64,000 nucleotides of DNA from Carnegiea gigantea (Eukaryota > Streptophyta > Magnoliopsida > Caryophyllales > Cactaceae): contig JAKOGI010000180.1 of the NCBI GenBank assembly GCA_029747015.1, positions 525,001-589,000 of the forward strand. Direction: 5' to 3'. Both the position numbers and the translations under genes were made by a program. Under the pieces are notes generated by a model. That model was not told the DNA's origin. It saw only the letters and a list, made by a program, of their open reading frames with translations, and made no database searches. Positions 1 to 10,279 of this stretch are shown in pieces. Positions within the stretch are counted from its first letter, which is position 1. Each line of letters opens with the position of its first letter.

Positions 1-579
1 CTCTTTCTCAAAATACTATTTCTATTAGCTTTTTTGGAAATAGCTGTTTGTGAAAATGACATAACTACCCATGAGTTTGAAAAAATTACATCATATGCTA
101 TTAGCCTTTTGTAGTGATATTTGATGTTGTGTATTATTTAAATTTAATCTATTCAAAATCAAATCATTCGAATATATAAATTTCAATTCATAATAATAAA
201 ATATGTAGCAAATAACAAAATAATATTTTAAGACATAATTATCATCTGGATAGATATACATAAGTTGAAAGGAAAAAAAAGATTAATAAGAATGCAAATT
301 ATATACAACCAGTAACAAATTAAGATTTTATCAATAAAGTTAATTTGTACATATGACATCAATTTAATTCTTTTTGGAAAGAAAATAAGATAACTAGTAA
401 ATGAAAAAAATTATTTTTAATTAAAAAATAATTTAGAGATAAGGGCACAAATGAAAGTTTACTAAATATCTTTTTTAAAAATAGTTAATTTTACCAAATA
501 GTTCTTTTATAAGCAGCTAATGCAAATAGCTAATTCAAACAGTTAACCGCTAACAACTAACAGTTGTTTACAAAACAGG
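1..579. repeat. hAT-type MITE-like element, left end outside window
   Basis: The right end (about 480-579) is a run of diverged AGCTGTT/AACAGCTAA-type subterminal motifs ending in a CAAAACAGG-like terminus, the style of hAT-derived MITEs. A fuller copy lies at 24605-25235. The interior is very AT-rich and has no coding frame. The target duplication cannot be checked because the left end is missing. Confidence 0.45.
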
Positions 580-987
580 ACCTATATATTGTTTAAGGGT
601 AATTTAGATAAAAGTACTTAATTCTGTCCGTCTCTCACTGGTGGTTGGGATTTTTTTAATTATGATTATACTATTTTTTTAATTAAGGGCATCAAGATTA
701 ATAGACGATGTATTAGTATAAAAAATCCTTCAATTTAGTTATTGCTAATCCTTCTATCTCGAATTTTTACTTGTGAAACAAATCATCTTCTTCTTTTTTT
801 TTATTTAAAACTTTAGGCGGTATAATAGGCCTTTGATTTCATTATGAGGAAATCCTACAATAACTTGCTCGTGTGAATTTAAGGCATTTACTTTACTTGG
901 ACCCAAAGCAGACTAAAGCCTGGTTGTAATTTAAATTACACTTGAACTAGCTAGGTTTCCTATACTATAGATATACCCACCTGAAAC
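580..987 (+). other. AT-rich upstream region of type II B3-like gene
   Basis: No gene is visible. The region is AT-rich and conserved in the second copy (25236-25640), with more differences than the coding part. It presumably holds the promoter, but no convincing TATA box at a sensible distance from the ATG could be chosen. Confidence 0.3.
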
Positions 988-1980
988 ATGAATTTTTTCA
1001 TGTATGTACAATCAAATATGTTACCAATGTTGATGCAAGAGTTAGAGTATCTCAAGTATTGGCTTACTCAACAAGAGATCCAACAAGTTTTTGCAAAAGG
1101 CAACAATTTCATGTTCAAGTACTTGACATTTTGCATGCAATTGCTCAAGTCTCAAGATCAAGAGAGACCATGCATGATCAAGAACCCTAACACTACACCT
1201 ATTATTTTCAAAATATCCAAGAAAGTTACATATCCGATTACATCAATTGATCAAGTGATTGTACAAACTTTTGTCAAAAGAAAAGTTGCACCTGTTCTTG
1301 ATTACAACAACTTCGAGTATCAGTCTTGCCTGAATAAGGTCAAAGAAGGTACATATATAGGCAGCCTTACTTCATTTACATGTAAATCTACATTTGTTGA
1401 ATATAATCTTGAAATAAGCCGTGTAAGAAAATGATCAAGAAAGCCCATCAAGAAGGTAAAGGGAAACCCTAGTTATGTAACACTCCAAGATGTCAAGTTG
1501 CCAAGGGCATCTATGGAGAAAATGCTAAAGATGAAAGTGAGGGAGGTGAAATGGATAGCGCAAAAGAGGTTGGGATTTTCGGACATTGATCCCAGCTTGA
1601 ATCGACTCATGATCCCAGTCGAAAGGATTTTGAACGAGGACTTCCTAACAGATGATGAGAAAGCATGGCTCGATCAAAAGGAAAAGACCGAGGCCAAGCT
1701 AATCAACCCCTGGGCAGTTGAACATGTCCTTGATCCAAAAGAAGAAGAGGACCATGAACATAAGGTGATAAGCATGAGCAAGTGGAAGATGCACCATCAT
1801 TACTATGTCTATGCTCTGGTGAGTCCATGGAACAAAGTCGTGTCTCGAAGCTAGTTTGTAGAGAACGATGTTGTCCAAGCTTGGTCACTTTGAGTTGTCG
1901 AAGAAGATGATGTTCAAGATCCCCGTGGACCTGGAACACTAGGGTTAGTCATTGTTAGGACTATAAAAGCTAAAAACTAG
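988..1980 (+). pseudogene. Type II B3-like gene, copy 1, truncated by stops
   Basis: The N-terminal part starts at ATG 988, and the C-terminal part ends at TAG 1978-1980. The C-terminal half resembles the B3 fold of the plant DUF313 group: a LMIP strand, a NEDFLTDDEKAWL helix, VISMSKWKM, then YALVSPWNKVV. A likely intron with borders GT 1349 and AG 1489 (141 nt) would remove the in-frame TGA at 1432 and join both parts. Even so, TAG at 1852 and TGA at 1891 stop the frame where copy 2 has Gln and Arg codons, so this copy would lose the last strands of the domain. The protein would have been nuclear and DNA-binding by family. The intron is inferred, not shown. Confidence 0.55.
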
Positions 1981-3560
1981 TTCATTCTAATGGTATAAAG
2001 GTTATATTGATGATTAATTGTTTGTACGGATATTGGACTATGATTCTATATATCATGTTAGTTAGTTTCAAATTTGAGCTCTTGATTCTTTCAATGTGAT
2101 ATATGGATTAACTTTATCATCCATTCATTTAGTTGCTCAAGAGGATAAATTTTATTAATGAAATCTCAAATGTTTCATAAACAGTTCTAGGAGTAGTGTT
2201 CACAATGAAAATTTAATCCGTAAGTTCACTTGTTATCAATCGGTCTTAGGCCAAAATCCTATTTGGATTGTTTTGTGGATCGTTTATTTTATCTTTAAAT
2301 GGATAAAAGTTATATGCGCAAAGTGGCACTTTAATTAAGCAAACCTGCAAGGAAATACCCAACTATGATCTTTGTGTTGGCTACAAATTTAGATCCTCGC
2401 ACCTGTTGGCCAAGGACCTTCAAGGTCTAGCCCCCTCTTGGTGCTCCATTTGTGGAAGAAGGCAATCTAAACCCGAGATCACATCCTGAGACTCCTAAAA
2501 AACCCTTCGATGGACCAACAAAGGAAAAAACTATTGACAAGTGCATGGAACATGATCATTATTAACTAGCTGAGGGAAACTGTTGAAGGGCTATCAAACA
2601 AAGACTAAAGCTTTGCTTGAGATTTGATGGCCTCTATCCCAAGAAATGTTGAGATATGTGAGAGAGCCTTGAGGGTTCAGTCAAGTCGCCTATATCCAAG
2701 GATAGCAAGACTCTGACCTCTCAAAGGTTTCTTTATGCTGTTGTATTGTACATGTACTTGACCCTCCAAAAAATGTAATGGGAAAAGCCTACATATGCAT
2801 TTGCATTTTCTAAGCAACTTAAAAACTGACAAGGTATTGGCGTGTTTCTCTACTGCATATAATCCTTCTCCCATAATAGTGACTCTTCTAATTGGTGAAA
2901 AGTAAATATCAACTTTATAATATGGTAAAGTTCAAGTTTTATATACGATTTACAGTAAAATGAATGCGTATTTGTGCATGACACAATATGAAAGATTGAC
3001 TGATATTTTCACTATAAGTTTAATTGCTGAAGTAAAATCTAAGCAGATGTCATAATATGAAGGTGAATTCTTGCATATATGTCAGAATGCCCTCTAATCT
3101 TGGGCCACAATTCTTGCACATGAATGCATAATGATACTCAATCTCTATATTCTGGAGTAATTTTTAACAGTGCAAGTTATGCAATCTTTGAACTGCTGCT
3201 GCAAATTATAATTGGAGTAATTCTTCCATGGCACAACATTTCAACACCATCAAGCACACGATCAATCACGAAACAAAGTTCAACACCATCAAGCTCATCC
3301 TAGGTAAGAGGAAGAAACTAGAGCTCCTTGAAGTTGCAAAAAGAATAACCAGGTCGAAAAGAATGGCTGCTTGTTTCAATGTAACCCCATTCCTATCTCA
3401 TGATCTTACTAAGAGCAGATGCAAATCAGCTTTAACCAAAGCTAAATCCAAGTTGTCCACCATGTTTCATACTATTCACATCCATTTCTCAAATTGAGGG
3501 TCAACCACTTTGGAGATCCACACTTTCCCACCCAAATCAAAGATGACCTGATATTCAAAG
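1981..3560. other. Intergenic flank between type II gene and B3-1
   Basis: No complete gene is visible. From about 2310 onward the sequence is shared with the 3-prime flanks of the other B3 genes (from about 17867, 26970 and 61715). On the minus strand, about 3465-3560 reads as an open exon-like piece containing VIFDLGGKVWISKVVDP and ending in TGA; it is also present at 28140-28235. A plus-strand frame at 3228-3497 is open here but has lost its ATG in the other copy, so I do not call it a gene. Confidence 0.5.
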
Positions 3561-4048
3561 TGTTAGAATTTTCCAAGAATAAAACAAAAATGGCAGGTTT
3601 TAATAGTGCTTATCCAAAAAGGTAGATAAGTATGGTACCTTTTTCAGGTTTACCCACCTTATCCAATCCTTTCGGTGAAAAGGTGGATAAGCATGGTGCC
3701 CTTTCAGGTTTACCCACCTTATCAAATCCTTTCGGTGAAAAGGTATATAAGTATGGTACCTCTTCAAGATTTAACCACCCTATCCATTTCTGGTGCCTCT
3801 TCAGGCATGGTCACTCCTCTATATAAGTAGGAGTGAAATCACAATCACGGGTAAAACCAAATCAATGTGAGTGACTGCAGCACCCTCATCTATTAACCTT
3901 TGAGAGAACCTTGAAACACACACTTGTTTTTACCAAGTAGATTATCCCTAAGATTATTTGTGGTACAACAAATAAGTCTTAAGGAAAGTATTTTTTTCAC
4001 GATTTACTTGGTTTATCCTGTACCACATTCAATCCAATTTTTCTATCA
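3561..4048 (+). repeat. C1 5-prime LTR
   Basis: The LTR is 488 bp, TGTTAG to TCTATCA. U3 contains a 60-bp tandem duplication (3631-3690, 3691-3750, plus a partial third unit) around CAGGTTTACCCACC. A TATA box (CTATATAAG) lies near 3819-3827, so transcription should start near 3850. The 15-mer at 3969-3983 is perfectly complementary to the sequence just after the LTR. Confidence 0.95.
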
Positions 4049-4050
4049 AT

Positions 4051-4065
4051 CTTAAGACTTATTTG
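4051..4065 (+). other. C1 primer-binding position, complementary to own LTR
   Basis: The usual minus-strand primer site, 2 nt after the LTR, reads CTTAAGACTTATTTG. It does not begin with the TGG expected for pairing with a tRNA 3-prime end. It is instead a perfect 15-nt complement of LTR positions 3969-3983 (also 8917-8931). This suggests self-priming or a non-standard primer; tRNA priming with an internal tRNA fragment is not excluded. Confidence 0.5.
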
Positions 4066-4067
4066 AG

Positions 4068-4592
4068 ATGGCGTCAATTCGTGAAATGACGTCCAACTTT
4101 CAGAAGTTGGACAAATTTGAGGGCGTGGGCTTCCGGTGATGGCAAAAGAAGATGCATTTCCTTCTTACAACTTTGAAGGTCGTGTATGTGCTCAACACTC
4201 CATACCCAATAGAGACGGAAAATGAGACTTTGGAGCAAGCCCGCCGAAGATCCAAGTTCGAGAACGATGACTACATTTGTCGACGTCATATCTTGAATAG
4301 CATGTCAGACACCTTGTTCGATGTCTATCAAGGCATGGAATCGGCAAAAGAATTATGGGATGCGCTAGAGAATAAATACATGACAGAAAATGCCTCTAGC
4401 AAGAATTTCCTTGTAAGTGAATTTAATAACTATAAGATGGTCGAAGGACGTTCTGTTCTCGATCAATTGCATGAAATTCAACGAATCCTAAGTCACTTCA
4501 AGCAACATAAAATGCACATGGATGAGACTATTATAGTTTCCTCAATAGTGGACAAACTTCCCCCTCTTGAAAAGACACTAAAAGAACTTTAA
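4068..4592 (+). pseudogene. C1 gag, N-terminal part
   Basis: ATG at 4068 lies 19 nt after the LTR. The frame carries the copia Gag (UBN2-type) pattern: a Trp-Gln-Lys-Lys segment followed by LLTTLKVVYVL, then AKELWDALENKY. TGA at 4137 (codon 24) replaces an Arg position and truncates the protein. A 1-nt deletion in the T-run near 4585-4592 ends the frame at TAA. Translation could restart at ATG 4152, but that would lack the N-terminus. Confidence 0.85.
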
Positions 4593-4609
4593 AACATAAG
4601 AAAGAAGAA

Positions 4610-7600
4610 ATGTCACTTGAGGAATTGGTTAACCATCTTTGAATAGAAGAAGAGTTATGTGTGCAGGATGAGTCAAAGGAGCATGTCTCCAAGATTCATA
4701 TTGTCGAAGATGGTGAGTCGAGTCAAGTGCCAAAGGGAAACAAGAAGAGGCCTAATAAGGACAACAATAATAAGAGCAACAAGAAGGCTAAAGTGGTTCA
4801 TTGGGAATGTAACAAACCGGGACACAAGAAAAGAGATTGTATCATTTGGAAGCGCAAACATGGCTTGAACAACCAAAAGGCAAAGGCAAAGGACAACTTT
4901 GTAGCCATGATCAATGATCAAATCAACATTGTTCAAAGTGACAATGATTGGTGGGTTGATTCGGGTGCTCCCAAGCATGTGTGTAAGGATCGTTCTTTCT
5001 TCAAGACTCTTGTGTCAGTTGAAGATGGAAAAGTACTCTACATGGGCAATACTTCTATTGTTGATGTTAAAGGAATAGGCCAAGTAGAGTTAGTCTTCAC
5101 TTTCGGAAAAATTCTTACTTTAAATGATGTATATTTTGTGCCGGAAGTTAGAAAGAATCTTGTTTCTGGTTTTCTTCTTAATAAGTGTGGCTTCAAACAA
5201 GTGTATGAGGCCGATAAGTTTATCCTGTCTAAAGGGAGTGTCTTTGTGGGGAAGGGTTATGCTAGTGGTGACATGTTTAAGTTAAATGTAATTACTCCTT
5301 CTAGTGGTAATAAGATGAATGATTCTGCTTACATACTTGTGTATTCTTCATCTTCTCTATGGCATAATCGTCTTGGACATGTTAATTATAAAAGATTAAA
5401 AGAGATGTCAAGACTTGAGTTAATTCCTAATTTTGATGGAAACATAGAGAAATGTAAGATATGCATGTTAACAAAGATCACTAGAAGTTCTATTCTAATT
5501 GTTCAAAGAATCACTAAATTACTTGAATTAATTCATAGTGATTTAGGTGATTTTCATAGCACTCCCTCTTTTAGGGGAAAGAAATACTATGTCACTTTCA
5601 TTGATGATTTTACAAGATATTGCCAAGTATACCTTTTACATGTTAAAAGTGAAGCACTAGACATGTTTAGGATATTTAAGAATGAATCTGAGTTGCATTA
5701 TAAAACCTTCATTAAAAGACTAAGATCAGATAGGGGTGGTGAATACTATGATCCAAGTTATTTCCAATCAACTGGTATAATCCATGAAGTGACAGCACCT
5801 TATACACCGCAACAAAATGGTGTGGCAGAAAGGAAAAATAGAACACTAACTGAAATGATCAATGCTATACTTTCTAAATTCGGTTTAAGTGAAGGCTTTT
5901 GGGGTGAAGCGATGCTCACAGCATGCTACATCCTAAATAGGGTTCCTAATAAAAGGAATTCAATTACTCCTTATGAATTATGGAATAAGAAAAAGCCAAA
6001 CCTGAGTTATTTCAGAGTTTGGGGGTGTAGGGCTATTATAAGGTCCCAGAACCCAAGAACAGAAAATTGGGGGAAAGAGGAATTGAGTGCATGTTTATAG
6101 GCTATGCTGAACATAGCAAAGCCTATAGGTTTTTGATTATAGAATCAAATGCTTCTATTACGGCTAACACCGTGATAGAATCAATTGATGCCATCTTTGA
6201 TAAAACTAGATTCTGTTCAATTCCTAAAAAAAATGATTTTATTCCAACCACTATGACTCCAAGTAATGATCAAGAACAAGGAGACATAGTGGAAGTAAGG
6301 AGAAGTAAACGGATTAGAAAGGATAAATTTTTTGGTTCTGATTTCTTTGTCTATCTGATAGAGGGAACAAGGGATTCCATTGAAAACGAAATACCCTATG
6401 TTTATAGCATTGATTCGGATCCTAACTCATTTAAAGAGGCTATGGAATCTCAAGATGCTTCCTTTTGGAAAGAAGCTGTCCAAGATGAAATGGACTCAAT
6501 CATGGAAAATAACACATGGGTCTTAGTTGATTTACCCCGGGGATGTAAGCCTATCACATCAAAGTGGATCTTTAAAAGAAAAAGGAAAGTAGATGGCACT
6601 ATAGAAAGGTTCAAAGCCCGGTTGGTCATAAGGGGTTTTAGCCAAAAATATGGTATTGACTACTTTGACACATATGCACCAGTGGCTAGGATTGCAACCA
6701 TAAGAGTTCTTATTGCTCTTGCTGCAATTCAAAGGCTAGTAATTCACCAAATGGATGTGAAAACAGCATTCTTAAATGGTGAATTAGAGGAAGAGGTGTA
6801 CATGAAATAGTTAGAAGGTTTTGTTGTTCCAGGCCGAGAAAACAAAGTATGCAAACTCATAAGATCATTGTACGGCCTAAAACAAGCACCTAAACAATGG
6901 CATCCAAAATTTGATGAAGTGGTGCTATCTTATGGGTTTAGTATCAATGAATCTGACAAATGTGTATATTCTAAGTTTGAACATGGAAAAGGTGTGATTA
7001 TATGCTTATATTTTGATGACATGCTAATCTTTGGCACTGACTTAGAGGAAATAGAGAAAACCAAGTGTTTTCTGTCTTCCAAGTTCTCCATGAAAGACAT
7101 GGGAGAGGCCGATGTTATACTTGGTATTAAGATCATTAGAAATAATGATGGAATCCACTTGTCCCAATCTCATTATATTGAGAAAGTGCTTAGGAGGTTC
7201 AATTACAAAGATTGCTCCCCAGTGGCCACTCCTTTTGATCCAACCTATAAGTTGACTCGAAACAGTGAGATACCTATCGCACAACTTGAGTATGCAAAGG
7301 TCATAGGGTGCTTGATGTATGCCATGACAAGCACAAGGCCAGATATTGCATTTACCGTTGGAAAGTTAAGTCGATATACTAGTAACCCTAGTAAGTTTCA
7401 TTGACATGCAATACGTCGACTTTTGAAATACTTAAAGAAAACTCAAGATTATGTTCTGTGTTATTCAGGTTATCCTTCGGTCTTAGAAGGATACTCAAAT
7501 GCAAGTTGGATAACTGATAAAGAGGACTATGCCTCTACATCAGGTTATATATACTTGCTTGGTGGAGGGACAGTATCTTGGGCATCCAAGAAACAAACCT

Positions 7601-7986
7601 GCATAACCGACTCCACCATGGCTGCTGAGTTTGTAGCCTTGGCTGCAACCAGCAAGGAGGCATAGTGGCTGCGGAATTTGCTATTGGAAGTGCCTTTATG
7701 GCCAAAACCAATGTCGCCACTCTTCATACTTTGTGATAGCAAGACCACACTATCCAAGGTTTATAGTCATGTTTATAATGGAAAATCAAGGCATATTGGA
7801 TTTAGACATGCTTATGTCCATCAGTTGATCAAAGATGGAGTGATCACAGTTAATTATGTGCAAACAAATGAGAATCTTGCAGATTCTTTAACTAAGGGTC
7901 TAGCAAGAGACTTGGTGTTGAGAACATCAAGGGGGATGGTACTTAAGCCCATATCTATAATTACTAGCAAGGAAGCCTCAACTTAA
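4610..7986 (+). pseudogene. C1 gag C-terminus and pol (PR-IN-RT-RH)
   Basis: A zinc knuckle near 4800-4840 has His in place of its first Cys. The protease motif is DSGA near 4960, followed by the pre-integrase LWHNRLGH near 5360. The integrase core has HSD near 5540, SDRGGEY near 5730 and PQQNGVAERKNR near 5810, so its D, D and E are retained. A frameshift near 6050 moves the rest to another frame. RT follows with QMDVKTAFLNGELEEEVYM near 6750, YGLKQAP near 6875 and the catalytic YFDDM near 7010. RNase H includes a DSTMAAEF segment near 7610 and ends with the copia signature NLADSLTKGL near 7875. Stops at 6808, 7402 and 7663 break the second half. Confidence 0.93.
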
Positions 7987-8509
7987 TTCGTGGTATGACA
8001 TCACGTTCTAAGTTCAATGAGTGACAACTTTGTATAGTGATTGGATGCACTAATATATTTTATCTCATGGTAAGAGTGCTTGAATACTGTAATGTTATAA
8101 GAGGTTGAGTTTTATACTCGTAATAGATCTTGATTGAATGACTTGTGTTACAGGAGCATATTTCTAAGGTCTACCTAAGTGAGTGTGAAGTGTGGCCGCT
8201 TCAAAGAGCAACAGGGCTTGGCTTGATGCACTCATGATAGATATGGACACATGGCCGGATAATAGTGTCAAATTTTAAGTGTGTAATGAGATTTGTGTGT
8301 GAAATATATCCATTTAATCAAAAACGATGAATAGTTCAAAGACTTGTCTACTATTTACATTCAGATTAATTGAAATTATATTTTACTAAATGAAAGTTCA
8401 AATCGCGAGATACTTCTCTTATGCATAAATCTCCTTGTGTTCTCAGTTGTGATTGTGTGTTTGTTGGAATGGTGGGAGTTTGTTCTATATATTGGAAAAT
8501 GCGGGGGAT
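7987..8509 (+). other. C1 3-prime noncoding region and polypurine tract
   Basis: There is no open frame. The stretch ends in GCGGGGGAT (8501-8509), the polypurine tract that primes plus-strand synthesis, directly before the TG of the 3-prime LTR. Confidence 0.8.
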
Positions 8510-8997
8510 TGTTGGAATTTTCCAAGAATAAAATAAAAATGGCAGGTTTTTATAGTGCTTATCTAAAAATGTAGATAAACATGATGCCCTTTCAAGTTTA
8601 CCCACCTTATCCAATCCTTGCGATGAAAAGGTGGATAAGCATGGTGCCCTTTCAGGTTTACCCACCTTATCCAATCCTTTTGGTGAAAAGGTGTATAAGT
8701 ATGGTACCTCTTCAAGATTTAACCGCCCTATCCATTTTTGGTGCCTCTTCAGGCATGATCACTCCTCTATATAAGGAGGAGTGAAATCACAATCACGGGT
8801 ACAACAAAATCAATGTGAGTGACTGCAGCACCCTCATCGATTAACCTTTGAGAGAACCTTGAAACGCACACTTGTTTTTACCAAGTAGATTATCTTTAAG
8901 ATTATTTGTGGTATAACAAATAAGTCTTAAGGAAAGTGTTCTTTTTCATGATTTACTTGGTTTATCCTGTACCACATTCAACCCAAATTTTCTATCA
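8510..8997 (+). repeat. C1 3-prime LTR
   Basis: This LTR is 488 bp, the same length as the 5-prime copy. It keeps the U3 60-bp repeat, the TATA box and the 15-mer (8917-8931) complementary to the primer site. It is followed by target duplication CAAAG. Confidence 0.95.
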
Positions 8998-9002
8998 CAA
9001 AG

Positions 9003-9349
9003 ACCATACGCATCACCACATTACTTACGCAAATCAAAGCCAAAGGAAGGTGTGTAGCAAAGCATAACAATTCAAAAAAAAGAAAACTGCAAGAGACAGT
9101 CAATGCATAACAATTCAATCCAGAAATATACTATTTATATCTTCATCCAAAAGTACAACTACACTATTGGATTAAGTGTCATAAAGATTAGTGACACTGC
9201 AAAAGTGATCATTACAGTCATCTATCATCAAATCCAGCTTATATCACAACATGCTACCAATTCCTAATCAACAAAAGAATTAAGAAGACAAAACAAGGAA
9301 CAATTTGGACAACAAACTAAGCTACCAGAATCAGTGACAGAAGAACAAA
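9003..9349 (-). other. Probable 3-prime UTR of B3-1
   Basis: This stretch is strongly conserved after all four B3 genes (before 19057, 28565 and 62865), including the segment around 9095-9290. It has no frame of its own. C1 inserted about 350 bp beyond the B3-1 stop, so it lies just outside or at the edge of the transcript. Confidence 0.5.
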
Positions 9350-10279
9350 TCAATTTCTCCTCCGTTTCGCACCCCACTTGAAAGCAAAAGAACTGTGCGG
9401 ATCAACCAAAGCTTGACTGTCTTTGCTACTTGTTGGAAGCTTGACCAATGCAAAGGCAAGTTTTCCATTAATCCTGAAAGCCCATATTTGAATCTCATCT
9501 CCATCCTTTAATTCATTCTTAACCACAACTTCAAACCAGCTGTTTACCAGAACGTAACTTGAAGTGTTCTCCTTGTAATTCCACTTCTTGAATGTGAGTT
9601 CTCTCTCCCGCAACCCTGGCTCAATCACTTTGACCCTTATACCCACCAGACTGTCTTTCTTATCTCGAACTTCCAGCATTTGTTTCTCCTCTTCAGTGAG
9701 AGAAAGACGTGTCCCACATTCCCTTACCGGCATTGTAACCCTGCCCTGGCCTTTATCAACATCGCATTTGAATAGCTTCTTTTGCAACACCATAACAGGT
9801 TCTGATCCTCCCAAAGAGAAAATCACTTCTCTGAAGTCATGGGGAAGAACTGGGAACTGGGTATCCGTTGGGTACAATGGAGCTTTGTTTCCCTTCGTGG
9901 AGTTCATGGCATTCTCTTCAATTTCAACCATGGTGATGGGAATGCTGGGTTTTGGTGCAGTTTTTCCAATTTCAGGAAGCTTTGATCTCTTGAATTTTGG
10001 GTTGCCAGATGACGTGAATTGTTGTTCAACCATGGGGTTTTCCTCAACATGAGTCGCCTGGCATTCAAACAGCTTCCTTTTGATCACATTCATAGGTTGG
10101 TCTTGTTCGCGTTCAACCATTGGAATCCCCGGGAATGAGGTTGAAGAAAGGGCAGTCTCCTTCTCAAGGGCTTTTTGAGCCACAATTGCTAAACAATCCA
10201 AGGGAGATAGAGAAGCATACTGGTTTATAAGATCATCCCCAAAATCTTCCTTACTAACAATCCTCCTCCGAATCCTCAT
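9350..10279 (-). CDS. B3-1: B3-domain DNA-binding protein (DUF313-like), intact
   Basis: The gene encodes a single-exon protein of 309 residues, from ATG at 10277-10279 to TGA at 9350-9352. A B3 domain spans about residues 160-281: it opens with VMVLQKKLFKCDVDKGQGR, has a SLTEEEKQML helix, then ELTFKKWNY, SYVLVNSWFEVVV, DGDEIQIWAF and KLAFALVKL. This is the pattern of the plant At1g05920-like B3 proteins. Basic stretches at the N-terminus (RIRRR), residues 95-101 and the C-terminus (KRRR) suggest nuclear import. The N-terminal 160 residues are low in known motifs, but residues 65-74 echo the start of the B3 domain. It is the only fully intact member of the array. DNA target and role are unknown. 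Confidence 0.88.
   Translation of the reverse strand: MRIRRRIVSKEDFGDDLINQYASLSPLDCLAIVAQKALEKETALSSTSFPGIPMVEREQDQPMNVIKRKLFECQATHVEENPMVEQQFTSSGNPKFKRSKLPEIGKTAPKPSIPITMVEIEENAMNSTKGNKAPLYPTDTQFPVLPHDFREVIFSLGGSEPVMVLQKKLFKCDVDKGQGRVTMPVRECGTRLSLTEEEKQMLEVRDKKDSLVGIRVKVIEPGLRERELTFKKWNYKENTSSYVLVNSWFEVVVKNELKDGDEIQIWAFRINGKLAFALVKLPTSSKDSQALVDPHSSFAFKWGAKRRRN

Larger units (their letters stand above)
1..3560 (+). repeat. Segmental duplication, copy A
   Basis: This stretch aligns end to end with 24655-28219 at about 95-96% identity by eye. It holds the MITE, the type II B3-like gene and its flank. Homology continues beyond the C1 insertion, from 9003 into B3-1, matching 28220 into B3-3. The unit therefore once ran unbroken from the type II gene to the B3 gene. 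Confidence 0.85.
3561..8997 (+). mobile_element. C1: Ty1-copia LTR retrotransposon, 5437 bp, defective
   Basis: Two 488-bp LTRs begin TGTT and end ATCA. The element is flanked by the 5-bp target duplication CAAAG (3556-3560 and 8998-9002). The paralogous block has a single CAAAG at 28215-28219 with no insert, so the ends are exact. Inside are gag and one pol frame in the copia order PR-IN-RT-RNaseH. Lesions include TGA 4137, a 1-nt deletion near 4590, TGA 4640, a frameshift near 6050, TAG 6808, TGA 7402 and TAG 7663, so it cannot encode its own proteins. The LTRs differ at about 35 sites (about 7%) by eye. Confidence 0.97.

Noticed and set aside
3228..3497. Plus-strand frame of 89 residues in the B3-1 flank
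   Set aside because: The start codon is lost in the duplicate (CTG at 27888), no domain is seen, and the opposite strand gives a more gene-like reading.
9588..10052. Plus-strand frame of 154 residues opposite B3-1, also found opposite B3-4
   Set aside because: It is the mirror of the conserved B3 coding strand. It is shortened in B3-2 and B3-3, has no domain, and its conservation is explained by the gene below it.
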